A stretch of 64,000 bases of DNA, taken from the NCBI RefSeq assembly GCF_004364245.1, contig NZ_SOAV01000002.1, positions 248,001-312,000 of the forward strand. Direction: 5' to 3'. Both the position numbers and the translations under genes were made by a program. This stretch comes from Streptomyces sp. BK208. GTDB taxonomy: Bacteria > Actinomycetota > Actinomycetes > Streptomycetales > Streptomycetaceae. Positions 53,928 through 62,608 of this stretch are shown piece by piece. Under the pieces are notes generated by a model. It searched no databases and was not told the DNA's origin. It saw only the letters and a program-made list of their open reading frames with translations. Within the stretch, counting starts at the first letter, position 1; each line of letters starts with the position of its first letter.

Positions 53928-55484
53928 TCACGCCCGCGGGTGCCGCAGCGCGAACCACAGCTCCATCCGCACGTCCGGGTCGTCGAGGTCGGCCTCCAGC
54001 AGGGCGGCGCACCGGGCGATGCGCTGCCGGACGGTGTTGCGGTGCACGGACAGGGCGACGGCCGTGCGGTCCCAGCTGCCGTGCAGGGAGAGCCAGGCAC
54101 GCAGCGTCTCGGGGAGCGCGGGCACGGCGTCGACCGGCGCGAGCAGCGCCCGCGCGTGCGCCTCGGCCTCCCCGGCCGGCACGAGGTCGGCGAACCCCCG
54201 CCGCTCGGCGTGCCGGACCAGCGGGGACCGGGTGGCCACGGCCCGTGCCAGCGCCCGCGCCGCCTGGACGTCGGCGGCGGGCCACTCGGCGGGGGCGACG
54301 CCGGCGCTCACGCCGAGCGTCCAGCCGGGCTGGGCGGCGGGTTCCGCGGGGGCCGCTCCCGACCCTTGCCGCGGGCCGGCCGGCACCAGCACCCGTACGA
54401 CGTCCTGCGCCGGGTCGACCAGGGCGGAGCCGAGGGCCGCGCCCAGGGCCGACGCCGAGACCGCGTCGGGGGTGCCGGTGTCCGGACGGGCGTGCACCAC
54501 GTACCAGCGGGTGGTGCCGCCGTCGCCCTCCCCGCCGCCGAGCAGCGGGGCGACCTCCTCGCGCCGGGCGCCCAGCAGCAGCCGTACGAGGGCCGAGGAG
54601 CGGGCCGCCCCGGTGCCGCTCCGGTGCTCGCCGGTGAGCAGGGTGAGCAGCACGGCGGCGACGGACGCGATGGTGTGGTCCCCGGCCTCCCGGTGCGGGG
54701 CGGCGACCCCGAGGACGAAGCCCGGCCCGGTGCCGAGGGCGTACGCGGTGAGTCTGGTCCCGGCCGCCGTGTCCGTGGCGGTGCTGGAGGCGTGCCCGGT
54801 GACGAACCGGGCCAGCTCCGCCAGCGCCCGCCGCACCTCGCCGGAGGGCTCCCGCCCCGCCGCCGCGATCTCGGTGCCCTCCGGCCCGTACAGGACCGCC
54901 CGCCCCTCCAGCCGCCCGGCCAGCCGGCGCAGCACCGACGGCACCGGATCGGGACGCGAGGCGGCGGCTGCCAGACCCTGCTGGGCCTCCGTGATCCGGC
55001 GCAGCTCGGCAGTCCTGGCCCGTGCCATCAGCTGCCACACCGCCCGGGCCACGCCCGAGAACGTCGTCCGCGGCGGCACCTCCACCAGCGGCAGCCCGTA
55101 CGCCTCGCAGGCCGCGACCAGCGCCCCGGGCACCGTGTCGTGCACCGGCGCCACCCCGAAGCCGAGGGCCGCGCCGCCCGCCGCCACGATCCGGGCGACG
55201 TAGTCGTCGAAGTACGAGGTGTCCGGGCCCGTCCCGCGCGGAATGTGGACGCCCGCGGTGAGCAGCAGCTCGCCGCCCAGCAGATACGGATAGGGGTCGG
55301 ACATCTCCGACGTGTGGGCCCAGGTGATCGTCACGTCCGCGGCCGGCGGCCCGGTGACCTGGCGCAGCCCCAGGTCGCCCCAGGACAGCAGGGCCGCGAG
55401 CGGCACCGGGGGAGTGGGCGGGGCGGGCGGTACGGACGGCTCCTGCCCGGCGGACGGCTCCTGCACGATGGACGATTCCTCCAC
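53928..55484 (-). CDS. PucR-family transcriptional regulator
   Basis: A 518-aa regulator. The N-terminal PucR sensor domain is at about 28-150 (LGLRQVTGPPAADVTITWAHTSEMSDPYPYLLGGELLLTAG), a GGDEF-like/CdaR middle at about 190-420, and the C-terminal PucR HTH at about 440-515 (LRAWLSLHGSWDRTAVALSVHRNTVRQRIARCAALL). The GTG at 55484 is used. It is divergent from the symporter-ureohydrolase-ThDP operon and is the likely activator, as PucR proteins commonly control nitrogen-rich small-molecule catabolism. Confidence 0.92.
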   Translation of the reverse strand: MEESSIVQEPSAGQEPSVPPAPPTPPVPLAALLSWGDLGLRQVTGPPAADVTITWAHTSEMSDPYPYLLGGELLLTAGVHIPRGTGPDTSYFDDYVARIVAAGGAALGFGVAPVHDTVPGALVAACEAYGLPLVEVPPRTTFSGVARAVWQLMARARTAELRRITEAQQGLAAAASRPDPVPSVLRRLAGRLEGRAVLYGPEGTEIAAAGREPSGEVRRALAELARFVTGHASSTATDTAAGTRLTAYALGTGPGFVLGVAAPHREAGDHTIASVAAVLLTLLTGEHRSGTGAARSSALVRLLLGARREEVAPLLGGGEGDGGTTRWYVVHARPDTGTPDAVSASALGAALGSALVDPAQDVVRVLVPAGPRQGSGAAPAEPAAQPGWTLGVSAGVAPAEWPAADVQAARALARAVATRSPLVRHAERRGFADLVPAGEAEAHARALLAPVDAVPALPETLRAWLSLHGSWDRTAVALSVHRNTVRQRIARCAALLEADLDDPDVRMELWFALRHPRA

Positions 55485-55650
55485 TCAGGCGACCCCCGAT
55501 GGAGGAAACGTACACTTCGCAGTCGCTTTTCGGCCACCTAGTGTCGACCCGAACCGGAATCCACACCGGCGGCCGCGGGTACGGGCGGATGTCCCCGCGC
55601 AGCGCCACCGGAACGACCCGCCGCACGACACGCCACCGAGAACGCGCGAA

Positions 55651-55664
55651 GGAGGCCCCCCCCC
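55651..55664 (+). promoter_or_regulatory. Shine-Dalgarno with a C9 spacer
   Basis: GGAGG is followed by nine consecutive C and then ATG of the symporter. Slippage in this run would alter ribosome-site spacing and hence expression. Confidence 0.85.
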
Positions 55665-57134
55665 ATGGCCGTCGACTACATCGTGATCGTCGTCTACCTG
55701 GCCGGCATGCTGGCCATGGGCTGGTGGGGCATGCGCCGCGCGAAGTCCAAGAGCGAGTTCCTCGTCGCCGGACGACGCCTCGGCCCGGCCATGTACTCCG
55801 GCACCATGGCGGCCATCGTCCTCGGCGGCGCGTCCACCATCGGCGGCGTCGGCCTCGGCTACCAGTACGGCCTCTCCGGCGCCTGGATGGTCGTCACCAT
55901 CGGACTGGGCATCCTCGCCCTGTCGGTCTTCTTCTCCGCGCGCATCGCCCGGCTGAAGGTGTACACCGTCTCCGAGATGCTCGACCTGCGCTACGGCGGC
56001 CGGGCGGGCGTCATCTCCGGCGTCGTCATGTGGGCGTACACCCTGATGCTGGCCGTCACCTCCACCATCGCCTACGCCACGATCTTCGACGTCCTCTTCG
56101 ACGTGAACCGCACCCTCGCGATCGTCCTCGGCGGCTCCATCGTCGTCGCCTACTCCACGCTCGGCGGCATGTGGTCCATCACCCTCACCGACATGGTGCA
56201 GTTCGTGGTGAAGACCATCGGCGTCCTGCTCCTGCTGCTGCCCGTCGCGGTCGTCAAGGCCGGCGGCTTCGGCGCGATGAAGGCGCAGCTGCCGACCGAG
56301 TACTTCGACCCGCTGGGCATCGGCGGCGAGACGATCTTCACCTACGTGCTGATCTACACCTTCGGCATGCTCATCGGTCAGGACATCTGGCAGCGCGTCT
56401 TCACCGCGGGCAGCGACCGCACCGCCAAGTGGGGCGGCACCGTCGCCGGCACCTACTGCCTCGTCTACGCGGTCGCGGGCGCCGTCATCGGCACCGCCGC
56501 CAAGGTGCTCTACCCCAAGCTCGCCAGTCCCGACGACGCCTTCGCCACCATCGTCAAGGACGAACTGCCGGTCGGCGTGCGCGGCCTGGTGCTGGCCGCC
56601 GCCCTGGCGGCCGTGATGTCCACCTCCTCCGGCGCCCTCATCGCCTGCGCCACCGTCGCCAACAACGACATCTGGTCCCGGGTGCGCGGCGCGGTCCGGG
56701 GTGCGGAGCGCGCGGAGGGCCACGACGAGGTGAAGGGCAACCGCGTCTTCATCCTCGCCATGGGCGTCGCGGTGATCCTGATCGCCATCGGCCTCAACGA
56801 CGTGGTCGAGGCCCTCACCGTCGCCTACAACCTCCTCGTCGGCGGCCTGCTCGTCCCCATCCTCGGCGGGCTGCTGTGGAAGCGCGGCACCGCCCAGGGC
56901 GCCCTCGCGGCGGTCGCCGTCGGCGGACTCGCGGTCGTCGGCCTGATGGCGGGCTACGGCATCCTCGCCAACGAGCCCGTCTACTACGGCCTGCCGGCCT
57001 CCCTCGTCGTCTACGTCGCCGTCTCCCTGGCGACCCGCCCCACCGACGAGGCGATCCTCACCGCCTGGCGCGAACGCATCGCCGGCCGGGCCCCCGAACC
57101 CCAGTCCGAACCGGCGGTCCCGGCTCACCAGTAG
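55665..57134 (+). CDS. Sodium:solute symporter (SSS family)
   Basis: A 489-aa inner-membrane transporter with about 13 hydrophobic helices. SSS hallmarks are the opening VDYIVIVVYLAGMLAMGWWGMRRAKSKSEFLVAGRRLG, AIVLGGASTIGGVGLGYQYGLSG, and the sodium-site helix ALAAVMSTSSGALIACATVANNDIW. It heads the operon with a ureohydrolase and a ThDP enzyme, so the substrate is likely a guanidino compound or related amino acid rather than a sugar. The charged C-terminus is cytoplasmic. Confidence 0.92.
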   Translation: MAVDYIVIVVYLAGMLAMGWWGMRRAKSKSEFLVAGRRLGPAMYSGTMAAIVLGGASTIGGVGLGYQYGLSGAWMVVTIGLGILALSVFFSARIARLKVYTVSEMLDLRYGGRAGVISGVVMWAYTLMLAVTSTIAYATIFDVLFDVNRTLAIVLGGSIVVAYSTLGGMWSITLTDMVQFVVKTIGVLLLLLPVAVVKAGGFGAMKAQLPTEYFDPLGIGGETIFTYVLIYTFGMLIGQDIWQRVFTAGSDRTAKWGGTVAGTYCLVYAVAGAVIGTAAKVLYPKLASPDDAFATIVKDELPVGVRGLVLAAALAAVMSTSSGALIACATVANNDIWSRVRGAVRGAERAEGHDEVKGNRVFILAMGVAVILIAIGLNDVVEALTVAYNLLVGGLLVPILGGLLWKRGTAQGALAAVAVGGLAVVGLMAGYGILANEPVYYGLPASLVVYVAVSLATRPTDEAILTAWRERIAGRAPEPQSEPAVPAHQ

Positions 57135-57186
57135 AGTCGGGCAGCGGCAGTACATACGCGACGAAGCGTAAGAAGGAAGGCAGTGC

Positions 57187-58155
57187 ATGAGCAGCAACGA
57201 GACGCCCCGCGGCCCCGTCGACTCCTCCCGGATCCCGCGTTACGCCGGACCCGCGACCTTCGCCCGGCTCCCGCGCCTGGACGAGGTCACCGCCGCCGAC
57301 GTCGCCGTCGTGGGCGTGCCGTTCGACTCGGGCGTCTCCTACCGCCCCGGCGCCCGCTTCGGCGGCAACGCCATCCGCGAGGCATCCCGCCTGCTGCGCC
57401 CCTACAACCCGGCGCAGGACGCCTCCCCCTTCGCCCTCGCCCAGGTCGCGGACGGCGGCGACATAGCCGTCAACCCGTTCAACATCAACGAGGCCGTCGA
57501 GACGATCGAGGCCGCCGCGGACGACCTCCTCGGCACCGGCGCCCGCCTGATGACACTGGGCGGCGACCACACCATCGCCCTGCCGCTGCTGCGCTCGGTC
57601 GCCCGGAAGCACGGCCCGGTCGCCCTGCTCCACTTCGACGCCCACCTGGACACCTGGGACACCTACTTCGGTGCCGAGTACACCCACGGCACGCCCTTCC
57701 GGCGCGCGGTGGAGGAGGGCATCCTCGACACCTCCGCGCTCTCCCACGTCGGCACCCGCGGCCCGCTGTACGGCAAGAAGGACCTCACCGACGACGAGAA
57801 GATGGGCTTCGGCATCGTCACCTCCGCCGACGTCTACCGCCGCGGCGCCGACGAGGTCGCCGACCAGCTCCGCCAGCGCATCGGCGACCGCCCGCTGTAC
57901 ATCTCCATCGACATCGACTGCCTGGACCCCGCCCACGCCCCCGGCACCGGCACCCCCGAGGCCGGCGGCATGACCTCCCGCGAGCTGCTGGAGATCCTGC
58001 GCGGCCTGGCGTCCTGCAACCTGGTGTCGGCCGACGTCGTCGAGGTCGCCCCGGCCTACGACCACGCGGAGATCACCTCCGTCGCCGCGTCCCACACCGC
58101 GTACGAACTGACCACCATCATGTCCCGCCAGATCGCAGAGGCCCGCGCGAAGTGA
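57187..58155 (+). CDS. Ureohydrolase (agmatinase/guanidinobutyrase family)
   Basis: A 322-aa manganese ureohydrolase that removes urea from a guanidino compound. All metal ligands are present: GGDH (125-128), DAHLD (151-155) and [22 protein letters not shown] near residue 240. It is usually named agmatinase (SpeB), but the family also holds guanidinobutyrase and guanidinopropionase. With a ThDP decarboxylase-like partner I favour 4-guanidinobutyrate. AAGGAAGG precedes the ATG. Its stop overlaps the next start (GTGA). Confidence 0.93.
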   Translation: MSSNETPRGPVDSSRIPRYAGPATFARLPRLDEVTAADVAVVGVPFDSGVSYRPGARFGGNAIREASRLLRPYNPAQDASPFALAQVADGGDIAVNPFNINEAVETIEAAADDLLGTGARLMTLGGDHTIALPLLRSVARKHGPVALLHFDAHLDTWDTYFGAEYTHGTPFRRAVEEGILDTSALSHVGTRGPLYGKKDLTDDEKMGFGIVTSADVYRRGADEVADQLRQRIGDRPLYISIDIDCLDPAHAPGTGTPEAGGMTSRELLEILRGLASCNLVSADVVEVAPAYDHAEITSVAASHTAYELTTIMSRQIAEARAK

Positions 58156-59837
58156 CCCACGACCACGACCTGGTACTCCGTCCGACCGCCGCCCAGACGG
58201 AGGCCGCACTGAATCCTCCCCCCGGCCGCAACGGCGGAGACCTCGTCGTGGAGACCCTGGCCGGGCTCGGCGCGACCACCGTCTTCGGCCTGCCCGGCCA
58301 GCACGCCCTCGGCATGTTCGACGCCCTGCGCCGCTCCGACCTGCGCTACATCGGCCTGCGGGTGGAGAACAACGCCGGTTTCGCCGCCGACGCCTACGGC
58401 CGTGTCACCGGCGAGGCCGCCCCGCTGCTCCTGTCGACCGGCCCGGGAGCCCTCACCTCGCTGGCCGCGCTCCAGGAGGCGCGGGCGGCCTCCGCGCCCG
58501 TCCTGGCGATCGGCAGCCAGGTCCCGACGGCCGGCCTCGGCGGCGGACGCCACGGCTACCTGCACGAACTCCCCGACCAGGCGGCGTCCTTCCGCGGCGT
58601 GGTGAAGTCCGTCCACACCGTGCGCACCCAGTCCCAGATCCCCTCCGCGATCGCCGAGGCCTGGACGTCGGCGCTGACCGTCCCGCACGGCCCGGTGTGG
58701 GTGGAGATCCCGCAGGACGTGCTCCTGGCCGAGACGCCGATCCCGGTCGTGACCGGCGGCGACACCTTCCCCGAGGAACTCCCCCCGCGCCCCGAACTGA
58801 CGGCGGTCGCCGCCGACCTGCTGACCCGCGCCGAGCGCCCCGCGATCATCGCGGGCGGGGGAGTGGTCCGGGCGGACGCCTCGAAGAAGCTCCGGCAGCT
58901 CGCGGAACGCCTCCAGGCCCCCGTCGTCACCACCTTCGGCGGCAAGGGCGCGTTCCCCTGGACGCACCCCCTCTCCCTCCAGTCCTGGCTGGAGGACCGC
59001 CACACCACGGACTTCCTGGAGGACGCGGACGTCCTGCTCGTCGTCGGCTCGGGCCTCGGCGAACTCTCCTCGAACTACCACACGTTCGCGCCGCGCGGCC
59101 GGGTGATCCAGATCGAGGCGGACCTCGGCAAGCTGGAGTCCAACCACCCCGCCCTCGGCATCCACGCCGACGCCCGCCTCGCCCTCCAGGCGCTGCTGGA
59201 GACGGTGGACGAGCGCACCGATGCCACCGCCCCCGCACGCGTGCGGGACGTACTGGACCGGGTCCGCGAACGCATCGCGTCCCAGGAACTCACCCTGGAG
59301 CAGGACGTGCTGGCCGCCGTCCGCAGGGCCCTCCCGTCCGACGCCCCGTCCTTCTGGGACATGACGATCCTGGCCTACTGGGCGTGGTCGGCCTTCGACG
59401 CCAAGGCCCCGAACACCATGCACTCCGCCCAGGGCGCCGGCGGCCTCGGATACGGCTTCCCGGCGGCCCTGGGAGCCGCGGCGGCCGACCCCACCCGCCC
59501 GGTGCTGGCGGTCTCCGGCGACGGCGGCGCCCTGTACTCCATCGCCGAACTGGCCACCGCCCGCCAGTACGACCTGAACGTCACCTGGCTGATCGTCGAC
59601 GACGGCGGTTACGGCATCCTGCGCGAGTACATGACCGACGCCTTCGGCGAGCCGACGGCGACGGAGCTGACCCGCCCGGACTACGTGGCCCTCGCCGAGT
59701 CCTTCGGCGTGCCGGGCGTACGGACGTCCCCGCAGACCCTGGAGGCCGACCTCGCGAAGGCCCTGGCCGCACCGGGGCCGTCGGTGGTGGTCCTCCCGGC
59801 CGTGCTGAGGATGTTCGCGCCGACGCACCTGGGCTGA
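58152..59837 (+). CDS. ThDP-dependent enzyme, candidate 2-ketoarginine decarboxylase (AruI-like)
   Basis: A 561-aa acetolactate-synthase-like ThDP enzyme. The N-domain has the activating Glu in [20 protein letters not shown]; the middle domain follows at about 205-335; the C-terminal ThDP fold begins at [16 protein letters not shown] and ends [12 protein letters not shown], where the usual Asn-Asn of the Mg motif is Asp-Asp. The GTG overlaps the ureohydrolase stop. P. aeruginosa AruI, of similar length, decarboxylates 2-ketoarginine to guanidinobutyraldehyde, which leads to guanidinobutyrate; the same logic fits here. Alternatives are an unassigned acetolactate-synthase-like enzyme or benzoylformate-decarboxylase-like one. 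Confidence 0.8.
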   Translation: MTHDHDLVLRPTAAQTEAALNPPPGRNGGDLVVETLAGLGATTVFGLPGQHALGMFDALRRSDLRYIGLRVENNAGFAADAYGRVTGEAAPLLLSTGPGALTSLAALQEARAASAPVLAIGSQVPTAGLGGGRHGYLHELPDQAASFRGVVKSVHTVRTQSQIPSAIAEAWTSALTVPHGPVWVEIPQDVLLAETPIPVVTGGDTFPEELPPRPELTAVAADLLTRAERPAIIAGGGVVRADASKKLRQLAERLQAPVVTTFGGKGAFPWTHPLSLQSWLEDRHTTDFLEDADVLLVVGSGLGELSSNYHTFAPRGRVIQIEADLGKLESNHPALGIHADARLALQALLETVDERTDATAPARVRDVLDRVRERIASQELTLEQDVLAAVRRALPSDAPSFWDMTILAYWAWSAFDAKAPNTMHSAQGAGGLGYGFPAALGAAAADPTRPVLAVSGDGGALYSIAELATARQYDLNVTWLIVDDGGYGILREYMTDAFGEPTATELTRPDYVALAESFGVPGVRTSPQTLEADLAKALAAPGPSVVVLPAVLRMFAPTHLG

Positions 59838-59967
59838 CGGCGCGTCACGGGAGTCGTCCGAGAGCCGCGCGGGGTCTGTGACAGTGCTGTGACGCGGAGC
59901 GCATGCTTCCACCGGGGGGCGATTTATAGCTTCAAGGGGTCACGTCGACCGGAAAGGTGACCCTTCC

Positions 59968-60810
59968 TTGCACAAGTCCGTTGCGTCCACTTTTGTTGCT
60001 CCGTCCTCCTTCTCCCTCCGCCGGCGCGTGCTGCGCGGAGCCGTCGGCGCCGTCGCGGTGACCGGCGTGGTCCTGACCTCCGCGATGACCGCCGTCGCCG
60101 ACTCCTCTCCCACCCCGACCCCGACGCCCTCGGTCACGGACGGCGGCTCGCCCGGCCAGGGCCCGGTCACCCCCGTGACCTCGCCGGCCCCGACGCCCTC
60201 GGTGACCGACGGCGGTTCCGACGGTCAGGGCCCGGTGACGCCCGTCAACTCCCCGGCCCCGAAGCCCTCCGTCACCGACGGCGGTTCGGACGGTCAGGGT
60301 CCGGTGACCCCGGTGCGCTGTGTGGTGACCAAGCGCCAGAACATAGGTGCCGGCACCGCCGCGCTCCTGACGATCGCCCCGTCCGGGCCGTCCGTCCTCT
60401 TCCAGGCCTCCGGCGAGGACGGCTACCTCCCGGGCCTGTCGCTGGACCGCACGCATCCGAAGCTGCCCGCGAGCGCCGGTTTCCTCGCCGAGATCCTGGG
60501 GCCCGACAGCAGGCACCCGCGGCTGCGGACGAACATGGAGGGCGGCGGCCACCCGGCGTCGGTCACCTCGTTCCCGGCTCTGCCGAAGGGGTGCGCCTTC
60601 ACCTACCGGACCGACGGCTCGGGCACCTCGGGGCGGAGCGGTGGCGTTCAGACGTCCGTCGTGCCCAAGGGAGGCGTCGCGGCCGGTTACGAGGCGGCGG
60701 ACGGCGACGGCTCGTCGCTCGTGGCGGTCGGCGGAGCGGCCGCGGCCGCCGGTGCCGCCGGTCTCGGCTTCGTCGCACTGCGCCGCCGCCGGTCGTCCGT
60801 CACCCGCTGA
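59968..60810 (+). CDS. Secreted repeat protein, probable sortase substrate
   Basis: A 280-aa exported protein. TTG start with GGAAAGG ten bases upstream; signal RRRVLRGAVGAVAVTGVVLTSAMTAVA with cleavage near 44. Three Pro/Thr/Gly repeats of 23 residues (52-116; core PSVTDGGS and GQGPVTPV) follow, then a domain of about 120 residues with two cysteines (VRCVVTKR and PKGCAF). The tail is a short VPKGGVAAG motif, a hydrophobic helix and RRRRS. That is the plan of a sorted cell-wall protein, but there is no LPxTG. The class F sortase follows 64 bases on. Confidence 0.8.
   Translation: MHKSVASTFVAPSSFSLRRRVLRGAVGAVAVTGVVLTSAMTAVADSSPTPTPTPSVTDGGSPGQGPVTPVTSPAPTPSVTDGGSDGQGPVTPVNSPAPKPSVTDGGSDGQGPVTPVRCVVTKRQNIGAGTAALLTIAPSGPSVLFQASGEDGYLPGLSLDRTHPKLPASAGFLAEILGPDSRHPRLRTNMEGGGHPASVTSFPALPKGCAFTYRTDGSGTSGRSGGVQTSVVPKGGVAAGYEAADGDGSSLVAVGGAAAAAGAAGLGFVALRRRRSSVTR
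60121..60315 (+). repeat. Coding tandem repeat, 69-bp unit
   Basis: Two full copies (60121-60189, 60190-60258) and a third of 19 codons (60259-60315) encode the 23-residue repeat of the secreted protein. Copies are near-identical in protein and silent-site diverged. Confidence 0.85.
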
Positions 60811-60874
60811 AGCCGGACAGCACACCACGCCCTGGTCCGGTCCGCCGGACCAGGGCCCGCAAGGAGAACCGACC

Positions 60875-61504
60875 ATGCGCCTGACCGCCGGATGCCGAGC
60901 GGCCGCGGCCCTGCTCGCCCTGCCCCTCGCCGCCGTACTCACCGGCTGCGGGGCGGACGGGCCCGGGGCCACGCCGGCCCCCAACCTCAGACCCTTCGCC
61001 ACCGCGACGACCGTCACCACCGCACCGAGCGGGACGACCGCCCCGGACCCGCTGCCGGCGTCCGTGCCGGTACGCGTCTCCGTCCCCGCTGCCGGGGTCG
61101 ACACCGGTCCCCTGCTCCGCCTCGGCCTGAACGACGACGGCACCATCGAGGTGCCCTCCGTGGCCCGGGCCGACCGCATCGGCTGGTACGAGAACGGCGT
61201 CACGCCCGGTGAGGTCGGGCCGGCCGTCCTCGTGGGCCACTTCGACACGGTGAACGGTCCGGCGGTCATGCGGAACGTCGGGAGGATCGAGCCCGGCGAC
61301 CCGATCACCGTCACCCGCGAGGACGGCACCCGCGCGGTCTTCGCGGTCACCGCGCTGGAGCAGGTCGACAAGGACGCGTTCCCCACCGACAAGGTCTACG
61401 GCAGGACCGACCGTCCCGAACTGCGCCTGATCACCTGCGGCGGCGAGATCACGCACGGCCACCGTCCGGACAACGTCATCGTGTACGCCGCCCTCGTGGG
61501 CTGA
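60875..61504 (+). CDS. Class F sortase with lipoprotein-type signal
   Basis: A 209-aa sortase. Signal RLTAGCRAAAALLALPLAAVLTGC has a lipobox LTGC with Cys25, unusual because sortases are normally held by an uncleaved helix. The beta-barrel catalytic domain starts near 65; the triad is H122 (LVGHFDT), C188 (RLITCGGE) and R197 (GHRPDNVIVYA), in class F form. AAGGAG precedes the ATG by eight bases. The gene directly upstream is its likely substrate. Confidence 0.9.
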   Translation: MRLTAGCRAAAALLALPLAAVLTGCGADGPGATPAPNLRPFATATTVTTAPSGTTAPDPLPASVPVRVSVPAAGVDTGPLLRLGLNDDGTIEVPSVARADRIGWYENGVTPGEVGPAVLVGHFDTVNGPAVMRNVGRIEPGDPITVTREDGTRAVFAVTALEQVDKDAFPTDKVYGRTDRPELRLITCGGEITHGHRPDNVIVYAALVG

Positions 61505-61523
61505 CCGCAAGAGGCCCGGCCGC

Positions 61524-62333
61524 CTACCAGATCGACTCCACCCACTCCGGGTGGTCGATGAACGGGTTGCGGTTGTGCTGGTAGTCGTCGTAGACGACCT
61601 GGTTGCGGTGCTCCTCGAAGGCGTCCGGCGGGTCCTCGTCGTTCCAGGTCTTCAGCACCGAGAGCTTGCCGATGTACGGGTTGCTGCCGTTGCCGACCTG
61701 GCCGTTGACCTCCAGGTCGGGGAAGCCGTCGCCGCCCTCGTAGCGGACCGCCATGTAGAAGATCATGCGGGCCACGTCGCCCTTGACGGCGTCGCGGGGT
61801 TCGAAGGAGTCGGAGTCGGTGAGGCTGCCGCCGCCCCCGCTGACCGCGCTGCCGCCGTCGTCGAAGTCCTTGTTGCCCCGGGCGCTGTTGACCCCCACGT
61901 CCGAGGGGCGCAGGTGGTGCAGGTCGGTGCCGGGGCCGGTGGAGGTGCCGAAGTCGCCGTGGGACTTGGCCCACACGTGCTCACGGTTCCAGTCGCCGCT
62001 GTCGCCGCCGTTGAGCGACTTGCTGCGGGAGACGCCCGAGTAGAGCAGGATCACGTTGCCGCTGTTGCCCGGGTCCTCGTCGGTGGCCTTGAGCGCGTCC
62101 CAGACCGCCGCGTACGAGACCTTCGTCTGGTCGCTGATGATCGTGTGGAGGGACGACTTGAGGCTCGTGCCCGTCTTGCCGATCGCGTCCTTGTAGTACG
62201 TCGCGTCGTAGTCCGTGTTCGTCGCCGTGGTCGCCGTGGCCGGGCTCGCCGTCAGGCCGGGGGTGGCGAGCACGGCGAGTACGGCCGCGGCGAGAGCCGC
62301 CGCTTTCCGGCGGCGGGTGCGTATCGCGAGCAT
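61524..62333 (-). CDS. Secreted endonuclease I
   Basis: A 269-aa exported nuclease of the EndA/BsnI type that cuts DNA and RNA non-specifically outside the cell. Signal peptide LAIRTRRRKAAALAAAVLAVLATPGLTASPATA. The beta-beta-alpha-metal site is WNREHVWAKSHGDFG (catalytic His) with downstream TDLHHLRPSDVGVNSARGN (metal Asn), and the C-terminal NPFIDHPEWVESIW is typical of the family. Convergent with the sortase, 19 bases away. A role in nutrient recovery or in degrading extracellular DNA is likely. Confidence 0.93.
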   Translation of the reverse strand: MLAIRTRRRKAAALAAAVLAVLATPGLTASPATATTATNTDYDATYYKDAIGKTGTSLKSSLHTIISDQTKVSYAAVWDALKATDEDPGNSGNVILLYSGVSRSKSLNGGDSGDWNREHVWAKSHGDFGTSTGPGTDLHHLRPSDVGVNSARGNKDFDDGGSAVSGGGGSLTDSDSFEPRDAVKGDVARMIFYMAVRYEGGDGFPDLEVNGQVGNGSNPYIGKLSVLKTWNDEDPPDAFEEHRNQVVYDDYQHNRNPFIDHPEWVESIW

Positions 62334-62608
62334 GTGGGGTGTCCGATCTACGCGTGTGGAGTCGTGCGGTAGATCGAGCGTGACATGGACATGTAGGAGG
62401 TGGGGTGTACGGAGCGTGGCGATTGCGTGACGGTGGCCGTATACGCCGGTTCGGCCCGGAACAGGCGCAGCCGTACGACCCGGCCGCCCCACCCCGCCCG
62501 GCGCCGATCACCCGGCCGATTGTTACGGCGGGATGAAATCCCCGCTCGCCCGTGTTGGTGCCTTCCGGTAGATCAGGTGAGCAGGAACGACCGACCGGAG
62601 GGCACGGC

